From the NCBI RefSeq assembly GCF_963662255.1, contig NC_085053.1, forward strand, positions 992,001-1,056,000: a stretch of DNA of 64,000 nt, read 5' to 3'. Shown here piece after piece: positions 11,565-22,700 of this stretch. Within the stretch, counting starts at the first letter, position 1. Each line of letters starts with the position of its first letter. Source of the DNA: Cinclus cinclus (taxonomy: Eukaryota > Chordata > Aves > Passeriformes > Cinclidae). Position numbers and translations under genes: made by a program. Below the pieces are notes generated by a model, which searched no databases, was not told where the DNA came from, and was given only the letters and a program-made list of their open reading frames with translations.

Positions 11565-12110
11565 GTTAACCCAAGTAATAATAACAATGATATGCAGAAA
11601 CTTAGCAAGGTGTCCCTGGCTTGGGACAAGGGAGAAAAGGGTAACTCATTGACTGTCTCCAAGGTATTTTTGGGTCTTCCTCCTAACTAGGTGAAATTTT
11701 TATCCTCCTTATATATAGCCCAATCTTATCCCCCTCCTCCTATGTTACATATGGCATGATCTAGGTGGAGAGTTGAGTAACAGAGCTATATATGTGGCAG
11801 CATGTATTTCATTAAGCTTATTTGCTTGTGCAGTGGCATGTCTTTCATTATCTAAATAATCCTTAATCGGGAAAAAGTTATTTTTTTGGCCACGGTGTCC
11901 TTCAAAGTTCCAGTCACAGGACTTTGTTCCACTCTGTGCAGTTTTTCAGAGCCAAAGCAGGATGATCCCATCTCACAGGACTTCCTTCTTTGCCCAGATC
12001 ATCCTTTCTTTCTGCCAGTTATGCATATCTCCATCTGCAAAGTTAACGTGGAGGGTGCACAGTGTAGGCTGTAGATGGTAAACCTGGCTCCTTGGTCATC
12101 ACCCACAGCA
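11565..12110 (-). mobile_element. LTR-like repeat, copy 2, bordering gag/pol remnants
   Basis: Homologous to 5440-5990 in the same orientation. Remnants with gag-like and pol-like character follow at decreasing coordinates on the minus strand, so this would be the 5' LTR of a provirus running leftwards. No matching 3' LTR is found to its left before the CR1 element. The host CpG island at 6.9 kb separates it from copy 1, so the two LTRs are more likely independent insertions of one family. Confidence 0.55.
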
Positions 12111-12129
12111 TCTCCAGGATCTGGGGTAT

Positions 12130-12600
12130 TGTTATGTCCCTGTGGGTATTCTGCCTCTGGATATTGTGTCTCCTTGTGCATTAAGTGTTTGGCTGTGATC
12201 CCTCCTTGCTTGTTGAGTCTCTGGGTATTACCCTTCTGGGTATAAAGCCTTGCATATAATGTCACTGGTTAATGTGCCTTTTTGGGTATTTTGCCTTCAG
12301 GGATATCATGACCCTGAGTACTGTGCTTCCTTAAGTGTTGTGCATCCTTGTGCATCTTGAGTCCTGGATGTTTTGCCTCTGGGTGTCACACCCGGGGCAC
12401 TGGTCCTCTTGGGGTGTCCTGCCTCCAGAGGTCATGCCTCCCTGGATACTGTGCCTCTTGATCTCCTCAGGCATCACACTTCTGGTTACTGAAATTTGGG
12501 TGCCTCTGGGTTCCACACCTCTGGGTAAGATGCCCCTGAGTGCCATGTCTGCAGGTACAACACCTCTGGGTGCTTTGTCTCTGGGTATCACTTTATAGTG
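12130..12600. repeat. Degenerate minisatellite, about 23-25 bp period
   Basis: The plus strand repeats variants of GCCTCTGGGTATTGTGCCTC about 18-20 times, with drifting copies. It starts immediately right of LTR-like copy 2. The minus-strand open frames here show the matching repetitive peptide pattern and are not taken as genes. Confidence 0.7.
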
Positions 12601-13342
12601 TCTGTCAGGGCACACAGCCACACCTGACCAGTGCTGGTGTGTTTAAAATCATCGTGCCTCGGTTTCCCTCCATTGCTGCAGGGTCTATGGCACCCCATGT
12701 CTGCCTCTCCTGCTCCCTGTCAGGGTGGCAGTGCTGTCTCCCTCTGCAAGGTGCTGGTGTGGTGTACAAGGCTTTGGGGACATGGTCCTGGGGTCCCTAC
12801 CATGGCTTGTGCCACAGGAACATGCTGGTCCTGTTAGAAAACAACCATCCTGATTTCTTTAAAGGGGAAAAAAAACCCAACAATCCAAGTTGGGTTTGTT
12901 TGGTGATTTTTTTTTTTTTATAATTTGTTAGGGTTTCTCTCTCTTTTACATCATGAAATGACTCATGCTTGAGCTGAAAATAAACCCAATTATGAGCTGG
13001 TGAGCCAGGGCAGCACGGAGGAACAGGGCCTTCTGAAAGCAGCCCTGCCTCGTGTCCCCAGACCCTCCCTGGGGCTGTGGGGTCAGCTCTGGGGGCTCAG
13101 GTGGCCCTGACCGGGCTGCTAATGTAGCTAAAGTGCTGCTGAGGGGACACTGCCATCTGCACAGTCCCCGGGGCCTGGTGTGTTTGTACTCAGAGCCGGC
13201 TGCGGGGACACACACACGTGTCCCCACGTGTGCACAGACACCCGTGGCATCACCCCTGGCATCACCGCTGTCACCCTCCCCGGTCCCTCCGGCCCGGAGC
13301 CCCGGTGCTGTGTGTGACCCGGCCGTGTGCCGCTCTCCGCAG
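12601..13342. other. Region upstream of the PDE4DIP CM1 exons, no gene recognised
   Basis: Mixed unique sequence with a T-rich run at about 12905-12920, becoming GC-rich and CpG-richer after 13.0 kb. No exon can be supported before the acceptor at 13341-13342. The long minus-strand open frame at about 12946-14079 is rejected as composition-driven. Confidence 0.45.
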
Positions 13343-13728
13343 GGACCCCTGCAGCAGTGACACCGTGCCAGCCGTGCTCCCCGGAGCCACACACATGGCG
13401 GGTAAGACACTCTGCATGCCCCGTTCCATCGCCCCGGTGGCTTTCCGGGCCTCCCCTGGTCCCTCCTCTCCTCTCCTGTCCTCCGAGGCACACGAGCTGT
13501 GTATGGAGCAGCCGCTTTGCTCACCTGATTGCTGCTCGCCCTTTCTCCCTGCCAGCTTCGCAAGGAGGGCTGTGGGGCGAAGGTGATGAGGACCCTGTGC
13601 CAGCCGAGCCGAGGGGCTCCAGCCGCCCCCCGGGCTCCCAGCCGGACCCCTTGGTGCAGACGTGTCTCCTCCGGGATCTGGAGATGGGTCCTCTCGCCCA
13701 CACACAGACCCTGCGGGACTTCGAGCAG
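13343..13728 (+). CDS. PDE4DIP: PDE4DIP upstream exons of the CM1 isoform
   Basis: Exon 13343-13401 has an acceptor (CTCTCCGCAG) and a donor (GCGG|GTAAGA) and contains ATG at 13395. Exon 13556-13728 follows. Together they give exactly 60 codons, starting MAASQGGLWGEGDEDPVP and ending TLRDFEQ. TLRDFEQ then joins an internal acceptor at 14148-14149 to continue HLNDLKKENF, which resembles the CDK5RAP2 arrangement (a DFE-type segment before the LKKENF core). The frame is open upstream of 13395 within the first exon, so translation might start in an earlier exon. Proline- and acid-rich, with no known domain. Confidence 0.7.
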
Positions 13729-16700
13729 GTGAAACCAGGCACCGACAGGGCACTGCCGGATGCTGGCAAGATTCTGCCTGGTCCGCTGGCCACGGCAGCG
13801 GCGTGTGGAGCTCAGGAGGGGCGGCGGTGGCAGAGGGAGAGGAGGGAGCGGGGGCCGAGCCCGGCCGGGCGCCACGCTCCCCTCACCGCCCTCACGGCTG
13901 CGGCGCGTGGGGGCCTCCGGGGCTCGGGTTTCACCAAGCCGCTGTCCCCGCTCCACCGATTCCTCAAATAGCTCTGGGAGGTGGAAAAAAAAAAAAGAGA
14001 GAGGGAAGGGAGAGCAGCGGGGCCAGCGACGGGAGCTGCGTGCGGGCAGGGAGCCTAGGCTGGGTCCCGGCGGCGCCATGTGAGGGGTGCCGGGATGCCC
14101 GCCTCATGGAGCGCCGGCCATGGCTAACGGGTACCGCACGCTCTCGCAGCACCTCAATGACCTCAAAAAGGAGAATTTCAGCCTCAAGCTCCGCATCTAC
14201 TTTCTGGAGGAGCGCGTCCAGCAGAAAGGCGAGGACAGCCGGGATGATGTCTACCGGCGGGTGAGTGCCTATATGGGGCAGGGTGAGGGGGTTTCCTCTC
14301 TTTTCTGGGAGGGAATGGGGTGAGGGGAGTGTAGCCAGGGGGCATGCCAGGGAGGGCTTCGGGCACTGGGGCTGGGAAAGCTGCTGTATGGGGCTTTGCC
14401 CCTTGTTTCCTTTGACAGGAGGAGGGAGAGGGTTGGGAGAGGGTCCCCATCCCCATGGGGTGCTCGGGGTGGGTGAAAATGCAAGTTTTGGGGGCAGACA
14501 GATGGAGTGGGTACACCCCATCCGGGCACAGACAGCTTAAAATACCACCCGTGCCACTCATTGACAGGAGCACCTAAAACCAAGCCATGGCGTGGGGGTC
14601 CCCCATGCCACTTCTGCTTCATTCCTGTGGGCAGTGGGGATGGGGTGTTCAGGCAAGCCTGAGGGCATCCTACCCACCTCCTTCCTGCTCCGTAGAACAT
14701 TGAGCTGAAGGTGGAGGTGGAGAGCCTGAAGCGGGAGCTGCAGGAGAAGCAAGAAGCCCTGGACAACAAATGGTGAGTGGGGCTGGCCAAGCCACTCACC
14801 CCAGTGCCCATGCCCCATCTGTGGTGGTTTTGTGGGCACAGGGATGGGGGTGTCTGCCTGCACCCTGCCCATGGCAGGCAGTAGAGGGTCCTGCAATAGG
14901 GCTGGAGGGGTTTGCAATGGGGCTGGGCACCCACAGGGCTCCTCTTACAGCTCTGGTGCCAGCCAAAAGTAAAGGACAGCACCTGTTTAGTGGGGGAGGG
15001 CAGTGCCATGCTCAGGGGCCATGGCATGGGTGTCTTACTGTGGGGCATCGATGGCAGGGGGGCCAGTGGCACAGCTGGTGAGCCCCTGGTTTTGAGAGTG
15101 TGTGGGTCAGAGCCTAAACATGGCTTGGTGCTGCCAGAGAAGCCATGTCCCCAGGGCAGGATGTGAGGGGAGCCAGGCTGAGGGCACCTGGAGTGGTACA
15201 GATCACCCAGCCCAGCTGTTTTGCGGTAGAGGCTGTGACAAAGGCTGTGCCATGCTGCACACTGTCAAGCCAAGCCATGCCGTACTGTGCCATGGGAGAT
15301 GCCACGCTGTGCTGTAGCAGGCTATGGCACACTGTTCCATGCCATGCCATAGCAGGCTGTGGCACACTGTACTGTGCCATACCATGCCATAGCAGGCTGT
15401 GGCACACTGTGCTGTGCCCAGCAGGGTGGCTGCAGAGAACCAGACGAGTCGCAGCCAGGCTGTGCTCCAGCAGCAATATGAGGAGCAGCAGCGGGAGTCA
15501 GAGCACGTCTATGAGCTCCTGGAGAACAAGATCCAGCTCCTGCAGGAGGTGAGTCAAGGGATGGTGGGGGGCCACGGAGGAGTTGCTCTCTTGGGGCTCA
15601 CCCTGCTGCCATGCAGGAGGCCAGGCTGGCACGGAGTGAGGCCGAGCAGGCCACGGCACTGGCCAGAGCTGAGGCGGAGAGATGCCAGGAGCTGACAGGG
15701 AAGCTGAAGGAAGCAGCGAGGACAAAGCAGGAGGACAGGAGTGACAATGGCTGTGTCTCCATGGCCCAGAGGTAGGTGTCCAGGCCATATCTCCTCTATG
15801 CTGCCAGCCTGTGCTAGTTCTTGGGGACTACCAAGAGACTTGTGATGTGCATGACTGAGGGGCCGTGCATATCTGGTGGGGTGTAGGGGGTCACCACAAA
15901 GGGGTAGAGCTGTGCTGTGGGGAAGGGGGAGCAGTCCTGAGGCTGCTGTGCTTTGGCCCAGAAATTGATCTCTGTCAACTGTCCCCAATGTCATCCCAGC
16001 ACCAACTCAGTCCCTGAGTATTCCATGCCCTTTTGTGGCTTTCAGGAGGATCGAAGAGCTGACCCAAGAGCTGGCTGCGAGCAACCAGCTTGTGGAAATG
16101 CTGTCAGCAGAGAAGCGTGGCCTGCAGCAGTGCCTGGAGGGGTCTCTGGTCACAGAGGGGCAAGTAAGTGGGTAAGGGTGAGGAGACCCCTGGGAGGAGG
16201 ACGTCCACTCAGGGCTTGGTTGGTTGTTGTCATCCCTGTCCCCTTCTGGGGCTGTGGCCAGGGCTGTGCCATGTTCAGCCTGGCAGGGTTGGGTGATTGC
16301 CAGGAGCTGGGAGGAGCAGGGGGGCTCAGAGGACACGGTGTGAGCTGTCAGGGGACAGGCCACCAGCTTGTGCAGTCCTTTTGCGGGTGTTGGTGCCGCT
16401 TGCTTTCGTCTGCCATTTAAATCCCAAGTCTTAAAATACTCCAGGCAGCCTGGCATGGTGCCAGGCAGGATTTCGGGGTTGTGAGAGATCAGAGCGGCAT
16501 GTCCCTGGCAGCTGCACAGCTCTGGCCATGCTGCATGTTGGTGGCACGGTGCTGTCCCCAGCGGCCGCGGGCCATCAGTGCGTGAGCTGCCTGTGCCTGC
16601 AGGGCCCCTCATGTTTGCCCACCGGGTGGCATGGGCTACTGTGCAGGTGCTGGTGGCACTGTGCTGCGGGGACGTGGCTACCCACACTGCCTGATGGGGC

Positions 16701-19700
16701 TGGGCACTGGGGCAGGCTGATGCTGGGACATGGCGTGGGGGCCTCGCACTGGGACAGGCGCCGTCGTTGGGATGGGGATATGGCACCGGGGCAAGGATCC
16801 GGCACTGGGACAGGTGCTGGCATTTGGACAGAGACGTTGCACAGGCAGTGGGGTGGGGACCTGGCACTGGGACAGGCACTGGCACTGGGACATGGACATG
16901 GCACAGGCACTTGGGGTGGGTAGGGACGTGACACACTGGGACAGGCACTTGCCTTGGAGCCAAGCATTATTGTGTGTGTCTGTCTCTGGCACTGCGACTG
17001 GACCCCTGCGCTGTCGCATCGCGATCGATCGCTGTCCTTGTCTCTATAACGACCCTCTGTGCTGCCAGTGTGCCCAGGCGTGGCGGGACCGCCACTGCGC
17101 ATGCGTAATGCCAATGTGCCAACTACATATCCCGGCAGGCGTTGCGGGCATTGCGCATGCGCGGAAGTCTTGGCTCGGCCGCCATCTTGAAATCTGAGCC
17201 AGAAGCCGGGCGCTGCCGTGGCCGGAGCATCATCGGCTCGGGGCGGTGGGGCCGGGGCGGGACGGGACGGGCAGGGCAGCGCGCGGTGAGGGGCAGCCCC
17301 GGGTCGGTGGCTGTGAGGAGAGAGGGGTCAGCATCGGGGGGTCGAGCTGCGAGACGAGGGAGCAGCATTTGAGGGGCGGGGGGGCCAGCCCAGGTGCGGC
17401 TGTGAAGGAGGTGGTGTAGGGTGGGATGTTTCTGTTGCATCAGGAGTCCTGGCGTGTCACTACCCTAAAAAGAGGGAATCGGTGCGGTGAGACTTGCCGG
17501 CGGGCTCAGGGGTTGAGGGAGATGTGCTGACCTCGGGAAGGTCTCCTGAGGGCCTGCAGGTTTAGGTTTGGAGGAGGGAGGATGAAGGAAAACTGCCGAA
17601 TTTGTGGCCGGGAGCTGTGCGGCAACCAGCGGCGATGGATCTTTCACACGGCGGCCAAGCTGAATCTCCAGGTGCTGCTCTCCCACGTTCTGGGCAGGGA
17701 GCTATGCCGAGATGGCAGGTCCGAGTTCGCTTGCAGCAAGTGTGCCTTCATGCTGGACCGCATCTACAGGTTCGACACCGTCATCGCCCGCATCGAAGCC
17801 CTCTCCATCGAGCGCCTGCAGAAGCTGCTGCTGGAGAAGGACCGTCTCAAGTTCTGCATAGCAAGCATGTACCGCAGGAACAACGACGACTCCAGCACGG
17901 AGGACAGGGCTGGGGAGGGGACCGTGGACCTTTCCAACCTGCCTGACGCACGGTACGCTGCCCTCCTCCAGGAGGACTTCGCTTACTCTGGGTTTGAATA
18001 TTGGATGGATCAAGAAGAGCATGGCTTGGAGCCGCACAGCTGCCATGGCTCCGAAGGAGCAGGGAGCCGTCCACGGCGCTGCCGGGGCTGTGCTGCCCTG
18101 CGTGTGGCCGATGCCGACTACGAAGCCATCTGCAAAGTGCCCCGAAAGGTGGCCAGGAGCATCTCCTGTGGGCTGTCCAGCCGCTGGTCGGCCAGTGTGG
18201 GCAACGAGGAGTCGTCGTCTGTGTGTGATGTGGCAGAGTCCACCAGTTCCAGGGTGGCTGTGGATGGGGACAGCATGGAGGAAGGCACGCCTGCATCCTC
18301 TGTCGAGTCTCTGGACACCACCGTGGAGGCCAGCCCTCCGCAGCAGAAGGATGAAGATGCAGATAATAAGGGGGTGAAAGGGAATGGGAAATGTGATGAT
18401 TTCTCAGAAGATCGCATGACCCCGAGCTCTTCACTGAGTGGGAACAGGCTGGAGTTGGCTCTCAATTTGATCAAGACTTTGGACTACAAACCCCTTCAGA
18501 GTCCCCGAGGCAGCCGACTACCTATTCCTGTGAAATCCAGCTTGTTCCCTCCCAAGCTCAGCCGTGACTTGGCAGATGGCAGTGCTAGTTCTGCCTTTCT
18601 GAACACAGACAGAAAATCCTTTTCCAGAGCTCCTTTAAGCCTTCCCCTGGAAATTTCTGAACTGCAGGAGCTGTGGGATGACCTCTGTGATGATTATATG
18701 CCGCTGCGGGTACAGGTAGAGGTCACGGTGCCGTCCTTCCATTGAGCATTGTCCTCGTGGCTCAGTGCTGTGCCCACTGGGGATTCTTCTCTGCTGAGAT
18801 AATGCAGACAGCCACGTGTGGCTGAACGGGGGTGGGGGGGGGGGCTAATAATAGGCAGCTCGGTCCTTTTTAGGTGTGCTGCCTCTCTCCTCAGTCATTT
18901 TCTTGTCCCCTGTTTCCTCCCGGTGTTCTGAGAAATGAACCTTCCCCCCCCCATCAGCCCTCCCTGACAATGCAGCCTGCTAGGTGGGTCTGAGCTCTTT
19001 GTCACATTCCTGCTGAGAAAACACCAGCTTTGCTTCATCTTTAAGCTTAAAGTCGGTGTGGCTTTCTTCCACAACCAAAGGGAGTGTTTTAAGCTTCCAG
19101 GCATGGGTTTTGCAGCAGATGTGTTTTCTTTGTGCCTGAGTAATGGTTGGAGTGTGAGGAACGCCTGCCTCCAGCCCTGCCTCTGCAGGTCAGGCCTCCA
19201 ACCTGCAGAACAACCCAGGCACTTGTGGCGTGTGCCCTGAGGAAAAGGTGTTTTCATTGCAGGTAGATTTGTGCCAGAGGATGACTTTAGGGTTGGTATT
19301 CAAGATAATTGGTTTATTTTCTGATCCTTTGAAAAGATCTATCAATTAGTGGCAGGTGTTGCTGAGAGGGAATGACAGCTCCTGCTTTCGGGATGCTGTT
19401 ATCTGTCTTGATAGCAGTCCTAGCTCCAGGTTTCCTCTGTTTCGCTGGCTTTAATGAAATGTTCTGTAGCATGCAGTCAAAAAGCCGAGCGAACTTGTAA
19501 CTTTCCGTAATGAATAGAAGGCCTCAGTCAGCTTCAATTCAGGAATATCCATGTCAGCCTAATTGCATTCCCATTAGCAGCCTTAGTGCTGCCTAATGCT
19601 GTAGGTAGCCTGGGGGATTAGGAAAAAGCTCGTTTACTATGGCAACTTCGGCTGCGCTGAATTGTTCTTCCTCTTTAGCCGCTGCTTGCTGCCCCATCTG

Positions 19701-22700
19701 CTCGGGCGTATGCCGGAGCTGTGTGCTTTTATCCATAAAAGCCTCCTCGAGAAACGATGCTAGGGAGGAACGTAGAAAAACTAGTTTTCATCTGAAGAAG
19801 AGAGGCACCGCGCTTGCAGCCAGCAGCTGAGCATGTGAACCAGGGCATCGTGTCATTTGCTGATGATTTTCACTGCTGGGGTGTGTTTGCAGGATAAAAA
19901 TGGGCTATCCGGATAGCCTGGCGTGTTTACAGGTTGGCTTTGTGTCACACATATGGCCATCCTCATCTAGGAACTGTGTTTTGAGGAGTTTTTCCAGCCT
20001 CTGCCATCTGACCTGCCGTACCAGGAATGGATCCTGTGGGATTTTTCACTGCCGGCTCCTTGCAGCAGCTCAGGGTCTGGCTGAAGGGGGAAGGGCTTAA
20101 TCCTTCAGATGGCTTTAAGAGCAAAAACGGGAAGGCAGATGCAGCTAGTAGGCTGAATAGTTCTTGCACAAATTATTTTTCTTTCGGTTTGTAAAAGCAA
20201 CATCCTTCCTGTAAGTCAGGTGCTGCTGTTGTCCAGCAATTCCTGTGCATAAATGTGAAAGAAGTGTCTAGAATATATAGGACCACAGTTCTCTTACTGC
20301 TTTTGCAGTTCTTTAAATTTATGGAGCATTCTGGTGAGAGGGCATGTGACCTTTTAGGTACCACTGTCCTCCCCGGGGGTTTTCTTGAGCAAACAATCCC
20401 TTCCCCACCACAGCTCCAGGGAAGTGGCACCAAACGGGAGCCTTTGTGAGACCTCCTGATAGCCACGCTCTTCCCCACTGTGCTGGGCAGTGTGAGCTTG
20501 GCAGGCGCAGAGAGTGCCGTGATTATTGTTTTTTAAAGAAGTGTTCTGGTGGGGTCAGCGTGTGCTGGCACTGCTGGGGCTGTGCTGAGGAGAGATTGGC
20601 AGTAAAATGCTCGTGTTGGCGAAGTCGACATGGCTGCAGGGAGGCACAAGGGAGGCAGCTTGGGCTTTGGAACTTTGGACTCTGGAGCTGGCTTTGCCTT
20701 TCCACTCCCTGCTCTTAGCTCTTTCCAGGTTTTCTGCCTTTTTTCTATTTTCTTTTTTTTATGTGAAAATTGAGGAAATGTGTTTTCCTTTTTCTTCCGT
20801 TCTGTTTTAATCAACCTTATTTCAAAATAGCTGCTGTGACAGATTCCAGCAGCTCTCCCAGCTCTCCCAGCTCTCTCATTCAAAGTCTTCTTGCAGAGAA
20901 AATTTGTGATCACCATGACTCTTAAGTTTTCACTGAAATACTAACGAAACATCAGGGTAGAGGGAAGTGTTACTTCTGTCTGTGAGAGGCGGTGCACAGA
21001 TCTGAGGGAGTTCCCCTGTGCTGCATGGCTTCCTCCCAGACAGCGTTTCTGTGGCTGCTGAGGATGAGGATTCAGCCTGACAGGGCTAATTGGATCTGAC
21101 TGTTCTGGCTGTGCTGCACTGCCTGGAGCTGGTGCTCGTGTGTGTGTGCTTCAAAAATCCCTGCCACGTTTCCATGGCCTCCATGCTGCATCCCTGCAGC
21201 CCTTTCCAGGGCTCCCACCTAGAGCAGGCACCAGTCCTGTGTGGCTGATAATATTCAGGAATACTGAAGGAGCCCTGTGAGGGCTAAGGAGGGTGGCTGG
21301 GATTGAGTGCTTCCCTAAGGAGTTAAGTCACTGGGTGGGAGACAGCAAAATTGTAAGGAGGGTTGTTGACAAGGGATTAGTGTTGTGCTCAGCTAGTCGG
21401 TTCTGACAAGCTGCATGTCACAAAGTAGGCTGTTTACATTCCCAATAAATGGGTATATGTCATGAAAACAAGGCTCAGCTGTGGCATTGAATTTGCCTCT
21501 GTTTGAGGAAAGGAATTCCTGCAAAGAGTTGTACATGCTGTGGGTGCTGGAGCATGGGAAGTGGTGAAGAAGAGCCTAGAAAATCACAAGTAGAGGAGTT
21601 CAGAGCAGGGGGTGACTGCTGGGTCGTAGCAGGAGGGGAGCTGCTGGGAAGGATTCAAGGTTGTAGGCTTGATAAAGACACACAAGCTCAGCAGAACATG
21701 GGAACCATTTAAGTGTGGGTTCTGAAGCTTTTTTTTAAATGCCAGCAGGGCACATGGTAAGGAGAGCAGGTTTTAGGGATGTGGCTTGGGTGTGGGGAGA
21801 AGATCCATTATTAGCCCACACACAGTGGTTAGAGCTAAACAAGCTGCTGGGCTCGTGGTGCAGCAGTGAGGAGAGACAGGGAGCCCAATCAGAGCAGAAG
21901 CAGCCAGTGCAAGAGTTGAGCCATTCTCTGATTTTTTTCCCTGCTTTTCTCCTTTCAGGATTTCCAGGATGAACATCAGCAGCCAGCTCCAGGTCACACT
22001 GCAGCAGGGGAGCACGTGTCTGATGTGCGTGCAGCAGAGCTGCAGGGCAAACTCCAGCACTTTGAAGCTGCCAACAAGGTATTTCTTCGTGGAGAACACA
22101 CCCAGTGCTGTTGAGTGTGATGTGGTTAGTGTCAGAGGGTGCCTCCTGGCCTGGCTGGAGGCAGGTACCTGCACCTCTCTCCCAGCAAGGATGTGTGATT
22201 CTCAGTGCTGTTGTCTGGCAGCTTCAGTTAAAAGTATTTGGGTTTGTTTTTTGTTGTGGATTTTTTTTCTGCAACTGGGCTGTATAAATTTCCCATATTT
22301 AATTTTGCAAATCATTATTTTGAAAGAACTTTCTACTTGCCTGGTGAGCTTTCCAGGAGCTGGTGAAGGAGAGATGCACAGGGCTGTTACCCTGTCTCTT
22401 GGATTTGCATGAGCTGAGCCTGGTGTAGGAGAGAAAGGGGTCCTGGCTTCATTTTTTTTTCTCCACGCAGTAAGGGATGTAGGGGGGGGTCCTGGTTTCA
22501 TTTAAATACTTGGGAAAGAAACATGCATCTGAGTTCTCTTGTGGCAGATCAATATTTGCACATGTTGAGAAGGGTATATGTTCTTAACTAGGCTCTTGAA
22601 CTCCAAGGTAAATTATATCGTCTGAAAAAGCAGGTTAAATTTGGAAAATAATTGGGATGGAATACTTATTTAAATCTGGAGATAGCCATAAGGTGTTGCA

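Noticed and set aside
12331..12621. Repetitive minus-strand open frame resembling a repeat protein
   Set aside because: It is a reading of the degenerate minisatellite; the period is not a multiple of three throughout, and no start or splice context supports it.
12946..14079. 377-codon minus-strand open frame
   Set aside because: Overlaps the PDE4DIP upstream exons in antisense. It is rich in Pro, Arg and Ser, with no family match and no promoter evidence.
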